Part shown: positions 32,234-40,864 of the stretch, piece after piece
Numbering within the stretch: position 1 is the first letter of the stretch
Layout of the letters: the number at the start of each line of letters is the position of its first letter
From: Paenarthrobacter aurescens TC1
GTDB taxonomy: Bacteria; Actinomycetota; Actinomycetes; Actinomycetales; Micrococcaceae
Assembly (NCBI GenBank): GCA_000014925.1
Contig: CP000474.1
Span: forward strand, 2,108,001-2,172,000
Direction of reading: 5' to 3'
DNA: 64,000 bases
Made by a program: the position numbers and the translations under genes
The notes under the pieces: model-generated
Seen by the model: only the letters and a program-made list of their open reading frames with translations
The model's database searches: none
Told to the model about the DNA's origin: nothing

Positions 32234-32545
32234 CTACCGAGGCTTGGACGACGAAAGTCGGCTGATTCCCCGTAGTGCCGCAGTCGCCAGTGGGCGTCCA
32301 GCCAACAGGGCGCTTGACTTCCATGAACGAACAACCCTGATGACGCTTGTACTGAATAGCCCTCGGCTACGCCAGTACTGCGCCAGTGCCCATGTTGACC
32401 GGATGGTGTGCACTGCGAGGACGACCGTAAAGAGTGAGATGACCAGGCCCGCCGCTGAGGCCGCTACGATCATCACCCCTGTCATGTGCACCAAAAAGAC
32501 GGCAGAGATCACAACAGTGTGTGTGTCCAGAAGTTCCATATTCAT
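32234..32545 (-). CDS. Small putative membrane protein
   Basis: A 103-residue frame that starts 16 nt after the DUF808 gene on the same strand. Residues about 9-48 form two hydrophobic segments (VVISAVFLVHMTGVMIVAA and GLVISLFTVVLAV), followed by a basic C-terminal half rich in Arg and Ser. This looks like a small two-helix inner-membrane protein, positive inside. No family is recognised, the ribosome site is weak, and the basic tail could reflect a non-coding frame, so the call is tentative. Confidence 0.4.
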   Translation of the reverse strand: MNMELLDTHTVVISAVFLVHMTGVMIVAASAAGLVISLFTVVLAVHTIRSTWALAQYWRSRGLFSTSVIRVVRSWKSSALLAGRPLATAALRGISRLSSSKPR

Positions 32546-32560
32546 TTCTTGAGATGTGGC

Positions 32561-33577
32561 TTAGCGGGTTGGCTTGGATTTTGCTGGCCGGTAACCCGCG
32601 ATTGCGGCGCGGACATCGCCCTCTTCGTGGCCCTCATGCTTCTTCCCAAACGGCAGCACCTTGAGCAGCGGGTGCAGGATGACCATGATGACCAGACCCC
32701 AGACGGCTCCGAGAATCGCTGAGCACAACGTGTTCACCAGCCACGCAAGGAAGCCGCCCGCCACCGGGATCCCGGCGAAGGGCGTCTCGAGTACATGAAC
32801 CAGGTCATAAGGGGCGTGCCAGCCGAGATCGTACGCTCCCTGCAACATGATGTGACCGCCAACCCACAGCATGGCGATGGTCCCGATAAGCGTGATCGCC
32901 GCCAGCACGGCTGGCATCCCCTTCACGAGCAGCCGGCCAAAGCGCTGGGAGCCCGAGGAGGCCTTGGTGGTCAGGTGCAAGCCGATATCGTCCATCTTGA
33001 CGATGAGTCCGACGGCGCCATACACGACAACCGTGATGACGAACGCTACGACCACCAGAATGAGTGCCCGGACCCATAGGGACTCATCCGCTACCTCGTT
33101 CATGGCGATGACCATGATCTCGCAGGACAGGATGAAGTCAGTGGTGATGGCACCCTTGGTGACCTTGGCTTCCGCTTCAGGACCGCGTTGGACCGCCGGC
33201 GCCTTCTCGGTGGCGGAATGGCCGCGGAGCTTGTGCCAGACCTTTTCGGCGCCCTCATAGCAGAGGTAGGTGCCGCCCAGCATGAGGATGAATGGAATTA
33301 CTCCCGGGATGAAGGCGCTGACAAGCAGCAGCGCCGGGAGGATGATCAGTAGCTTGTTTCGCAGAGAGCCCCAGAAGATCCGCTTGATCATAGGCAGTTC
33401 CCGTGACGGGTCCGCCCCGGACACGTACTGCGGAGTGACAGCGGCGTCGTCGATGACCACACCGGCGGCTTTGGCCCCGGCTTTGGCAGCTCCCGCGGCA
33501 ATGTCGTCCACGGAGGCAGCCGCTATGCGGGCCAGGGCTGCGACGTCGTCCAGCAGCGCAACGAGACCGCCGCTCAC
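32561..33577 (-). CDS. DUF808 (YedI-like) membrane protein
   Basis: A 338-residue inner-membrane protein of the DUF808 family. The conserved N-terminus SGGLVALLDDVAALARIAAASVDD is complete. After an amphipathic stretch come several membrane segments (LLIILPALLLVSAFIPGVIPF; ALILVVVAFVITVVVYGAVGL; AVLAAITLIGTIAMLWVGGHIM; LVNTLCSAILGAVWGLVIMV) and the conserved GGTYLCYEGAEKV. It ends with a basic tail. Function of the family is not established. It is followed closely by the small putative membrane gene. Confidence 0.92.
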   Translation of the reverse strand: MSGGLVALLDDVAALARIAAASVDDIAAGAAKAGAKAAGVVIDDAAVTPQYVSGADPSRELPMIKRIFWGSLRNKLLIILPALLLVSAFIPGVIPFILMLGGTYLCYEGAEKVWHKLRGHSATEKAPAVQRGPEAEAKVTKGAITTDFILSCEIMVIAMNEVADESLWVRALILVVVAFVITVVVYGAVGLIVKMDDIGLHLTTKASSGSQRFGRLLVKGMPAVLAAITLIGTIAMLWVGGHIMLQGAYDLGWHAPYDLVHVLETPFAGIPVAGGFLAWLVNTLCSAILGAVWGLVIMVILHPLLKVLPFGKKHEGHEEGDVRAAIAGYRPAKSKPTR

Positions 33578-33700
33578 AGAGCCACCCCGTCCTGCTCAAG
33601 GGCGGGCAGCTGTAGGTGAACTCGTGGATCGAGGCGCGTAATTGGCATGTTCGGAGTATACGATGACCGACAAAACCGTAGATGTACGTGACGCGCGGAA

Positions 33701-33734
33701 AAGGAACGGCCCCTACGAGTGGGGGCCGTTCCTT
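33701..33734 (-). terminator. Terminator of the DJ-1/PfpI gene
   Basis: A perfect 13-bp stem (33701-33713 with 33722-33734) and an 8-nt loop lie just downstream of the minus-strand gene that ends at 33750, followed on that strand by a short T-rich CCTTTTCC. Confidence 0.65.
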
Positions 33735-33749
33735 ATCGGTGCCGGAAGC

Positions 33750-34526
33750 CTAGTGCTCGGCTTCTGCGGCGTGCTTCTTGGCGGTCTTTTCGGCGTCCTT
33801 CTCAGCGCGCAGCGCCTCCGCCTCGTGCTGTTCCTCGGCCTTTTCCTGGTGAATGACTTGGGCGAAGAGCTTTTCCATTTCCTTCGCTACGCCTGCAGCC
33901 GAGGCAGGATTTTGGCCGGTGACCAGTCGGTCGTCCACCGCCACTTTCTCTTCAAAGACGCCTGCAGTGACGTGACGCGCTCCCTGCTCCTCCAAGCGGT
34001 CTGCAAGGAAGAACGGGATGACCTTGTCCTTGCCGGCGGCCACTTCCTCCTCGTTGGTGAATGCGGCGACGTCCCGACCCTGCACCAGACGGAACCCGTT
34101 CTCCAATTCCACGTTCAGCAGTCCAGCCGGACCGTGGCAGACTGCGCCCACCAAGCCGCCGGCGTCGTAGACGCTGGCTACCAGTCGCTGTAATCCTTCG
34201 CTGTCCGGGAAGTCCCACATGGTGCCGTGCCCTCCAACGAGGTAGACGGCATCGTATTGCCCGGGATCTATGACGTCGACCCGAGCGGTGTTGTAGAGCC
34301 CGGCGCGCGTGGTCTCATCCGTCGTGAAGGCGACCTGGATGGGATCGTCGGTATCTACTTCGTCGCTGGGAGGCTGGCCGCCCTTGATGGAGGCAAAATC
34401 GACGAAATGACCTGAATCTTTGAAAACTTTCCAGGGATGTGCAGCTTCGGCCACGTTGTAGCCGGTCTTCTCGCCCGTATCGCCGAGCTCGGACACGCTG
34501 GTCAGTACCATGAGGATTTTCTTCAT
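33750..34526 (-). CDS. DJ-1/PfpI-family protein (type 1 glutamine amidotransferase-like, Hsp31-like)
   Basis: A 258-residue protein of the Hsp31/DJ-1 superfamily (glyoxalase III, deglycase or chaperone activities are known). The nucleophile elbow is GAVCHGPAGLL with its Cys, and YDAVYLVGGHGTMWDF supplies the conserved glycine loop; TSVSELGDTGEKTGYNVAEAAHP at the N-terminus is typical of this subgroup. About 30 C-terminal residues are highly charged (KAEEQHEAEALRAEKDAEK) and extend beyond the usual roughly 225, possibly a coiled coil. ATG 34526 follows AAAGGAG by 6 nt; a longer frame to 34778 is not used. Confidence 0.9.
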   Translation of the reverse strand: MKKILMVLTSVSELGDTGEKTGYNVAEAAHPWKVFKDSGHFVDFASIKGGQPPSDEVDTDDPIQVAFTTDETTRAGLYNTARVDVIDPGQYDAVYLVGGHGTMWDFPDSEGLQRLVASVYDAGGLVGAVCHGPAGLLNVELENGFRLVQGRDVAAFTNEEEVAAGKDKVIPFFLADRLEEQGARHVTAGVFEEKVAVDDRLVTGQNPASAAGVAKEMEKLFAQVIHQEKAEEQHEAEALRAEKDAEKTAKKHAAEAEH

Positions 34527-34706
34527 GAAATGCTCCTTTCGTCCAACGTCCACACTACGCCCCACCCGTTTCAGGCCCTCAGGCAGGCTGGAGGACCGAA
34601 GCCCCTCGCTTCCGCGAACCACGCGAGCTGATTGAACCCACTGACCGGAATTGCTGAATGGCTCAGCTTTGCCAAGTTCGTCAGCATGCGCACCTATGCT
34701 TGGCTC
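34527..34706. other. Intergenic stretch with no supported feature
   Basis: Between the DJ-1/PfpI start and the possible small protein at 34707. I see the upstream region of the DJ-1 gene and no clear promoter hexamer pair, repeat or RNA. Confidence 0.4.
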
Positions 34707-34835
34707 ATGTCTACTGATGAAGAGAAGGACCCGCCTGTACCTGCTGACGTTGAAGGCAAGATCCCGAAAAAGGTTCACGACGCCCCGGACCGAGAATCAG
34801 AGGAAGCCTCTGCCGACGAACCCCGCGTAACGTAG
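34707..34835 (+). CDS. Possible 42-residue acidic small protein
   Basis: MSTDEEKDPPVPADVEGKIP begins a 42-residue hydrophilic frame, rich in Asp, Glu and Pro, probably disordered. There is no ribosome site, but TATGCT (34695-34700) ends 6 nt before the ATG, compatible with a leaderless mRNA. No family is recognised. Longer in-frame starts (34632 onwards) exist. Kept as tentative because the composition is coherent and codon use fits a gene. Confidence 0.3.
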   Translation: MSTDEEKDPPVPADVEGKIPKKVHDAPDRESEEASADEPRVT

Positions 34836-34891
34836 CCGGCAGGGCCCGTTCCGTCTCTTCCGGGTCTTCTGCACGTGCCGTTCCCAGCTTG

Positions 34892-34954
34892 TTGACACAT
34901 GCTAAGTAACGCGGGTAACTTAAGTCACATGCCCAGCAGGTAACGCGCGTTACC
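34892..34954 (+). promoter_or_regulatory. lacI promoter with two palindromic operators
   Basis: TTGACA (34892-34897) and TAACTT (34916-34921), spaced 18 nt, form a near-consensus promoter for the LacI-family gene. AGTAACGCGGGTAACT (34905-34920) sits between and over these elements. GGTAACGCGCGTTACC (34939-34954) is a perfect 16-bp palindrome just downstream. The two sites are centred 34 bp apart, about three helical turns, so one protein could bind both on the same DNA face. Autorepression by the LacI protein is inferred. Confidence 0.7.
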
Positions 34955-35034
34955 AACAGCGTTCCCTGCCGAGCTGCCGGACAAAGAGGGTCTGGCACCA
35001 CACTCTGATCAATCAAGAGCACCCGGAGCATTCA

Positions 35035-36102
35035 ATGGCGAAAACCACCCCCGGCGAGACCGTACCCGTACGGCAGCGGGGAGTCACCATGAAGGACGTC
35101 GCCAAATATGCCGGCGTTTCCCGGACTGCAGTCTCGTTTGTGCTGAGCAATCGCGAAAATGCCAGCATTTCCGAGGAAACCCGCAATCGGATCAATGAGG
35201 CCGTGCAGGAATTGGGTTACCGCCCCAATGCCGGTGCACGTGCGCTGGCATCCCAGCGAAGCGATTGGTACGGGATTGTGACAGAGATCGTCACTGCACC
35301 GTTTGCCGTCGACATCATCAAAGGTGCCCAGGACCAAGCCTGGCTTGACCGCCGGTTCCTGCTCATCGCGCCCTCCGACCAGGCCGATGCTGTAGGACCC
35401 AACCAGGGCCTGGAAGATGCTGCAACTGAAAAGCTGCTGGAACAACGAGTGGAAGGACTTCTCTACGCAGCTACTTTTCACCGGGGCGTCCACGTCCCGG
35501 CGAGCGCCAATGAAGTACCCACCGTGTTGATCAACTGCTTCGATGCAGACGGTAAGCTTCCCTCGATCGTCCCTGACGAGCGTGGGGGAGGCAGGATCGC
35601 TGTCGAGCGGCTGCTCCAAGCCGGCCACACCCGGATTGGAGTCATCAACCTCGACCCGGTTATTCCTGCGGCAGTAGGGCGGTTGGAAGGTGCACGCGAA
35701 GCACTTGCCGTCGCCGGACTGGAGCTGGACCCCGAACTGGTGGTGTCCGGTTATGCAACGGCCGACGGCGGCTATGAAGCCGCATGCCGGATCCTGGACC
35801 GCTATCCACGACAGGACGGGCCAACGGCACTTTTCTGCCTCAATGACCGCATGGCGATGGGCGCTTATGACGCCATTAAGGAACGGGGCCTGACCATCCC
35901 CGGAGACATCGCCGTGATCGGCTTCGACAACCAGGAACTCATTGCGGCCTATTTGCGGCCAAAATTAACCACGGTTGCGTTGCCATTCGAAAAAATGGGC
36001 GCCCTGGGTGTCCAAACGCTCGCCGCTCTTACAGCAGGACAGCCGATCCTTGCCGACCAGCAATTGGTCGACTGTCCGCTGCTAGAACGCTCTTCGGTCT
36101 GA
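35035..36102 (+). CDS. LacI-family transcriptional regulator of the fructan operon
   Basis: A 355-residue repressor. The N-terminal HTH (VTMKDVAKYAGVSRTAVSFV, about residues 17-36) and hinge helix (YRPNAGARALAS) are typical, followed by a periplasmic-binding-protein-like sugar domain ending in the conserved IAVIGFDNQELIAAYLRPKLTT. It heads the plus-strand cluster with transporter, GH32 and sugar-kinase genes and is preceded by two palindromes, so it most likely senses a fructose-derived oligosaccharide and represses itself and the operon. Start ATG 35035 fits the alignment. Confidence 0.92.
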   Translation: MAKTTPGETVPVRQRGVTMKDVAKYAGVSRTAVSFVLSNRENASISEETRNRINEAVQELGYRPNAGARALASQRSDWYGIVTEIVTAPFAVDIIKGAQDQAWLDRRFLLIAPSDQADAVGPNQGLEDAATEKLLEQRVEGLLYAATFHRGVHVPASANEVPTVLINCFDADGKLPSIVPDERGGGRIAVERLLQAGHTRIGVINLDPVIPAAVGRLEGAREALAVAGLELDPELVVSGYATADGGYEAACRILDRYPRQDGPTALFCLNDRMAMGAYDAIKERGLTIPGDIAVIGFDNQELIAAYLRPKLTTVALPFEKMGALGVQTLAALTAGQPILADQQLVDCPLLERSSV

Positions 36103-36179
36103 CCGCGAAATCAACGTCGAAGAGCAACCCTTACCCACCCCTTCACCTTGCTGATGAAGATAGGAAAGAGATATCCATC

Positions 36180-37853
36180 ATGACACAACCCCGATACTTC
36201 CGGGCTGCCCGGATGACGGCGGCAAGCCTTGCAGTGGGCGCGATGCTGCTCACCGGCTGCACGGCCAATGTCACCAAGACAAGCACGTCCGACGCCGGAG
36301 CGAACGCCAGCGCGTTTCTCACCATCCCGCGTGAGGACATGGGCACATTCGTGCAGAACTTCAACCCGTTCGCCCCCACGGTAAACCCGATGGTTCAGCA
36401 GTCCATCTACGAATCCCTCCTGATCTTCAACCCGGCCAAGGGAGACACGGTGCCATGGCTCGCCACCGAATGGAAGGCAGCCGAGGATGGCAAGTCGGTC
36501 ACCTTCACTCTTCGGGATGGTGTGAAATGGTCCGACGGGCAGCCGTTCGTGGCTGACGATGTTGCCTACACGTTCGAACTTCAAAAGAAGATCAAGGGCG
36601 GCTTCGAGTACCTGGATACTGTCACCGCCCAGGGCAATAAGGTCACGTTCAACTTCAACAAGCCGTGGTCACCGGCCCTTTACGACGTCGGCCAGATCAC
36701 CATCCTGCCCAAGCACATCTGGTCCGCTTTGCCGGACCCGGAAAAGGACGCAAACGCCAAACCGGTGGGTACTGGACCCTACACCGAGGTGGACAGCTTC
36801 CAGGCCCAGTCCTTCGTACTGACCAAGAACCCCCACTACTGGCAGCCGGACAAGCAGAAAATCGCCGGCATCAAGATGCTCGCTTTTGCAGGAAACGACG
36901 GCGCCAACCTCGCCGCCGCGAATGGCGACGTTGACTGGGCTCCGCAGTACATCCCGAACATCGAAAAGACCTTCGTTTCCAAGGATAAGGAACACCGTCA
37001 ATACTGGTTCCCGGCTACGGGTGCCATGATCAACTGGCAGCTCAACACCACCAAGGCGCCGTTCAATGAGGTTGATGTCCGTAAAGCACTGAGCATGGCC
37101 GTGGACCGCGAGCAAGTCACCAAGATCGGCATGAGCGGTTACGCCAAGCCTGCGGACTGCACCGGGCTCTCCGGCAACTACGAGACCTGGAAGAACGCCG
37201 CGGTCAAGGACAACTGCACATGGACCAACCGTGACGTGCAGACCGCCAACGAGCTTTTGGACAAGGCGGGATACCCCAAGGGCGCCGACGGGAAGCGCAC
37301 ACTCAAGGATGGCAAGCCCTTCGAGTTCAAGATCTCCGTGGGCGCCACTTCCTCTGATTGGCTGTCCGTTGCCAACGTGATCGCGCAGAACCTGGCCGAG
37401 GTGGGCGTAACCGCCAAGGTGGAATCCCCGGACTGGGCTGCTGTTGTTGCAGGCTACGAGACAGGTGACTTCGACTCCGGCATCGTCTGGAGCGCCAACG
37501 ACCCCAGCCCGTACAAGTACTTCAACACCTCCATGGGCACCGCCACGGTAAAGCCCGTGGGCACCAAGACGTTTGATAACTACCACCGCTTCGGCGACAC
37601 GAAGGCGGATGCCCTGCTGGCCGACTTCGCTGCGGAGGCCGACGAGTCCAAGCAAAAGGACATCGCCAACAAGCTGCAGGAAGAATACAACGACGTCGCA
37701 CCGCTGGTGCCGCTGTTCTCCGGCCCTGAATGGGGTGCCTTCAATGACACCCGCTTTACCGGTTGGCCCACCGAGGCCAACCCTTATGCCACGCTGTCGG
37801 TCCGGTCACCTACCACGGTGCTTGTTCTGACCACGTTGGAACCGCGCAAGTAG
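36180..37853 (+). CDS. ABC transporter substrate-binding lipoprotein (family 5, Opp/Dpp-like)
   Basis: A 557-residue extracytoplasmic solute-binding protein. The signal peptide with lipobox LLTGC (about residues 22-26) anchors it to the membrane. The mature part has the family 5 pattern, including PWLATEWKAAEDGKSVTFTLRDGVKWSDGQPF and an RKALSMAVDREQV segment, like peptide, nickel and oligosaccharide binders. The downstream GH32 and sugar kinase genes imply a fructan oligosaccharide or difructose compound as ligand and not a peptide. A large intercistronic hairpin follows it, which often boosts expression of the binding protein. Confidence 0.9.
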   Translation: MTQPRYFRAARMTAASLAVGAMLLTGCTANVTKTSTSDAGANASAFLTIPREDMGTFVQNFNPFAPTVNPMVQQSIYESLLIFNPAKGDTVPWLATEWKAAEDGKSVTFTLRDGVKWSDGQPFVADDVAYTFELQKKIKGGFEYLDTVTAQGNKVTFNFNKPWSPALYDVGQITILPKHIWSALPDPEKDANAKPVGTGPYTEVDSFQAQSFVLTKNPHYWQPDKQKIAGIKMLAFAGNDGANLAAANGDVDWAPQYIPNIEKTFVSKDKEHRQYWFPATGAMINWQLNTTKAPFNEVDVRKALSMAVDREQVTKIGMSGYAKPADCTGLSGNYETWKNAAVKDNCTWTNRDVQTANELLDKAGYPKGADGKRTLKDGKPFEFKISVGATSSDWLSVANVIAQNLAEVGVTAKVESPDWAAVVAGYETGDFDSGIVWSANDPSPYKYFNTSMGTATVKPVGTKTFDNYHRFGDTKADALLADFAAEADESKQKDIANKLQEEYNDVAPLVPLFSGPEWGAFNDTRFTGWPTEANPYATLSVRSPTTVLVLTTLEPRK

Positions 37854-37889
37854 CGTAGCCGGCCGCAACCGGCGGCCAGCCCTTACACT

Positions 37890-37941
37890 GCACGCCCGGC
37901 GGCGCCCTCGCGTCGTCGAAGGATACTCCCGCCGGGCGTGC
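37890..37941 (+). other. Intercistronic hairpin between binding protein and permease genes
   Basis: GCACGCCCGGCGG (37890-37902) pairs perfectly with CCGCCGGGCGTGC (37929-37941). No T-tract follows. Such structures inside ABC operons protect the upstream mRNA from 3' decay or cause partial termination, raising binding protein over permease. Confidence 0.55.
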
Positions 37942-37978
37942 CCCCAAACTTTCCGCAATTCCCGAATGGAGGGAAACC

Positions 37979-38956
37979 GTGCGCTTCATCCTGCGCCGCC
38001 TGGGTTTCTACCTGATCGCCTTCTGGGCATCCATCACCCTGAATTTCCTGCTCCCGCGATTCATGCCCGGTGACCCCGTGTCCCGGATGTTTGCCCGCTC
38101 CCAGGACCGAATGCAGCCCGAACAAATCGAGGCCCTGCGCAAGCTGCTGGGTGTTGACGATCGGCCCATTTGGGAGCAATACATCGACTACATGCACAAT
38201 ATCTTCACCGGGCAAATGGGTGTTTCCATCTCCCGTTTCCCCACCCCCGTCACCGAAGTCATCTCGGCCCAAATCGGCTGGACACTCCTGCTGGGCGGAA
38301 CCGCACTGGTGGTGGCCGCCGTCGTGGGTAACCTGCTGGGCATCCTCGCCGCTTGGCGCCGTGGCGGCGCGATCGACTCCGCGCTCCCGCCGCTGCTGGT
38401 GTTCATTGGTTCATTCCCATACTTCTGGCTTGCCATGGGTGCGCTGTATCTGTTCGGTGTGGTGCTGGGTTGGTTCCCGATCCGGCATGCGTTCACCGAC
38501 GGTTTGGAGCCGGCGTTCACGTGGGAGTTCATCGGCGACGTCGGTGCCCACCTCGTGCTGCCGGCGCTGACGATCGTGCTGGTTTCCATCGGAGGTTGGA
38601 TGCTGGGCATGCGAAACACCATGATCGCCACGAATTCCGAGGACTACATCACCATGGCCGAAGCAAAGGGACTCCGCCCCGGCCGCATCATGCTCCGCTA
38701 CGCGGCACGCAATGCCATGCTCCCGTCGGTAACGAGCTTCGGCATGGGCCTCGGATTCGTGGTGGGCGGTGCGCTGCTCACGGAGGTGGTGTTCGCCTAC
38801 CCCGGCGTCGGTTACCAACTCCTCAACGCCGTCCAAGGCCTTGACTATCCGCTCATGCAGGGCCTGTTCCTGACCATCACCGCTGCTGTTCTGCTGGCCA
38901 ACTTCCTGGTGGACATCCTGTACGTCCGCCTCGACCCGCGCGTGCGCAGCAACTAG
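37979..38956 (+). CDS. ABC transporter permease (DppB/OppB-like)
   Basis: A 325-residue inner-membrane permease with six hydrophobic segments and the cytoplasmic EAA loop (YITMAEAKGLRPGRIMLRYAARNAMLP) that docks the ATPase. The N-terminal FILRRLGFYLIAFWASITLNFLLPRFMPGDP is typical of DppB proteins. GTG 37979 is the start, with GGAGGGAAACC just upstream. It is the first of the four transporter genes after the hairpin and is followed after 10 nt by the second permease. Confidence 0.92.
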   Translation: MRFILRRLGFYLIAFWASITLNFLLPRFMPGDPVSRMFARSQDRMQPEQIEALRKLLGVDDRPIWEQYIDYMHNIFTGQMGVSISRFPTPVTEVISAQIGWTLLLGGTALVVAAVVGNLLGILAAWRRGGAIDSALPPLLVFIGSFPYFWLAMGALYLFGVVLGWFPIRHAFTDGLEPAFTWEFIGDVGAHLVLPALTIVLVSIGGWMLGMRNTMIATNSEDYITMAEAKGLRPGRIMLRYAARNAMLPSVTSFGMGLGFVVGGALLTEVVFAYPGVGYQLLNAVQGLDYPLMQGLFLTITAAVLLANFLVDILYVRLDPRVRSN

Positions 38957-38966
38957 AGGACCGATC

Positions 38967-39905
38967 ATGACAACCGCACTTCTGAAGCAGCCAACTCCAA
39001 CACCGGCTGTCCGCAAGTCCAACCGCAGCTTTATCCACGGCCTAATCAGCAACAAGAAAGCGCTGACAGGTATGGCCGTAATGGTCGTCTTCATTGCACT
39101 GGCCTTGCTGGCACCGGTGCTGTTTCCGGGCGATCCTTCGAGGATCACGGCGATGGCCTCCCTGGAGCCTTCAACCGAGCACTGGTTGGGTACCACCGCC
39201 AAAGGACAGGATGTGCTGGCGCTGACCGTCCACGGTTCCCGCAGCTCACTGTTCGTGGGGCTGACCGTGGGCTTGGCGTCCACCTTCATCGGCATCCTCG
39301 TGGGCCTTGCCTCCGCGTACTTTGGAAAATTCATTGACGAAGCACTGTCCTTGGTCACCAATGTTTTCCTGCTTCTGCCTGGCCTGCCATTGCTGGTCAT
39401 CCTGGCCGCCTTCCTTCCACCGGGCCTGGGCACAGTGATCCTGGTTCTTGTGGTCACCGGGTGGGCCGGGTCAGCCCGCGTCCTGCGCTCACAAGCACTA
39501 TCCATCCGCTCCAAAGACTTTGTGGCCGCGGCCGTAGTGTCCGGCGAACGGGCAGGCCGCATCATGTTCCGCGAGATCCTGCCCAACATGGCCTCGATCG
39601 TCATGGGCACCCTGCTGGCCTGCGTGATCTATGGCATCGGCGCCCAAGCGGGCCTGGAATTCCTTGGCCTGGGCGATGTCAGCACGGTCTCCTGGGGCAA
39701 CAACCTCTTCTGGGCCGGCAACGAAGGAGCACTGCTCACCGGCAGTTGGTGGGTGTTCGTACCCTCAGGCGTCTGCATTGCGCTGGTCGCGTTCGCCCTT
39801 GCCCTGATCAACTACGCCGTGGACGAGGTCACCAATCCGCGGCTGCGAAAGATCAAGCCGCCCAAAACAACACCCACGAAAGCCGAAACGAGCGCCGCCA
39901 AATGA
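38967..39905 (+). CDS. ABC transporter permease (DppC/OppC-like)
   Basis: The 312-residue partner permease. After an N-terminal cytoplasmic stretch (SFIHGLISNKKALTGMAVM) it has the characteristic loop HWLGTTAKGQDVLALTVHGSRSSL and the EAA motif SKDFVAAAVVSGERAGRIMFREILPN. The C-terminal 20 residues are Lys/Pro-rich. The stop overlaps the next ATPase start by 4 nt (ATGA), as usual for coupled ABC genes. Confidence 0.92.
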   Translation: MTTALLKQPTPTPAVRKSNRSFIHGLISNKKALTGMAVMVVFIALALLAPVLFPGDPSRITAMASLEPSTEHWLGTTAKGQDVLALTVHGSRSSLFVGLTVGLASTFIGILVGLASAYFGKFIDEALSLVTNVFLLLPGLPLLVILAAFLPPGLGTVILVLVVTGWAGSARVLRSQALSIRSKDFVAAAVVSGERAGRIMFREILPNMASIVMGTLLACVIYGIGAQAGLEFLGLGDVSTVSWGNNLFWAGNEGALLTGSWWVFVPSGVCIALVAFALALINYAVDEVTNPRLRKIKPPKTTPTKAETSAAK

Positions 39906-40864
39906 CCATCTCCCAAGTTTCCTTCGGCTCCCGCCAACCCGTCCTGGACGTCAAGGACCTCACCGTCAAGTACATCGGCGACACCCGCTCAACCACCGCC
40001 GTCGATCGTGTTTCCTTCAGCATCGGCACCGGTGAGGTGTTCGGCCTCGCGGGGGAGTCCGGCTGTGGCAAGTCCACCATCGCCAACTCGATCATGAGGC
40101 TCCTGAAGGATCCCGCCAAGATCGCCGGTGGCAGCATTTCCTTCGGCGGCAAGGACGTCCTCGCCATGAGCCCGGAAGAACTGCGCCGCTTCCGCTGGCA
40201 GGACGTGGCCATGGTGTTCCAATCGGCCATGAACTCCCTCAATCCGGTGCTGACCATTGGCGAACAGATCGTGGACATCTTCACCACGCACGCCGGCTAC
40301 TCCCGCAAGGAATCACTCCGGCGTGCTGGTGAGCTGCTGGAACTTGTGAGGATCGATCCTGCCCGGCTTAAGTCCCATCCGCACCAGCTCTCGGGAGGCA
40401 TGCGTCAACGTGCCGTCATTGCCATGGCCGTGGCGCTCAAGCCGTCACTCTTGATCCTGGACGAACCCACCACCGCACTGGACGTGGTGGTGCAGCAGGA
40501 AATCATGGCGCAAATCAAGGACCTCCAGCGCGAACTCGGCTTCGCCGTCCTCTTCATCACGCACGACATGTCCCTCATGGTGGAGCTTTCACACCGCATG
40601 GCCGTGATGTACGGCGGCCGCATCGTGGAGACCGCCAAGGCCCAGGATGTGTACGCCAACCCCCGCCACCCCTACACTCAGGCGCTCATGGGCGCGTTTC
40701 CACCGCTCACCGGTCCCCGCGTTCCGCTGACAGGCCTGCCCGACGGCGTGAAGTTCCGGAACATCCCGGACCTCACCGAGGTGGTGCCGGGCCATTTTGT
40801 GGCTCCGTTTGGTGCCGACGCTTCGGTGATTGATTCAGCAAACCTGGAAGGAGCTGTACGATGA
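39902..40864 (+). CDS. ABC transporter ATP-binding protein (DppD/OppD-like)
   Basis: A 320-residue ATPase that powers import through the Opp-like channel. Walker A is AGESGCGKST, the Q-loop region MVFQSAMNSLNPV, the signature LSGGMRQRAVIAMA, Walker B LLILDEPTTALDV and the switch His in LFITHDMSLM. The C-terminal region PRHPYTQALMGAFPPL belongs to the OppD/F extension. ATG 39902 is coupled to the permease. Longer upstream frames run inside the permease gene and are not used. Confidence 0.94.
   Translation: MTISQVSFGSRQPVLDVKDLTVKYIGDTRSTTAVDRVSFSIGTGEVFGLAGESGCGKSTIANSIMRLLKDPAKIAGGSISFGGKDVLAMSPEELRRFRWQDVAMVFQSAMNSLNPVLTIGEQIVDIFTTHAGYSRKESLRRAGELLELVRIDPARLKSHPHQLSGGMRQRAVIAMAVALKPSLLILDEPTTALDVVVQQEIMAQIKDLQRELGFAVLFITHDMSLMVELSHRMAVMYGGRIVETAKAQDVYANPRHPYTQALMGAFPPLTGPRVPLTGLPDGVKFRNIPDLTEVVPGHFVAPFGADASVIDSANLEGAVR

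Noticed and set aside
36669..37655. 328-codon frame antisense to the binding-protein gene
   Set aside because: Shadow of a coding strand; the sense gene has a clear signal peptide and family match.
38411..39610. 399-codon open frame antisense to the fructan permease genes
   Set aside because: It spans two well-supported permease genes and has low-complexity, Arg/Thr-rich composition without domain motifs.
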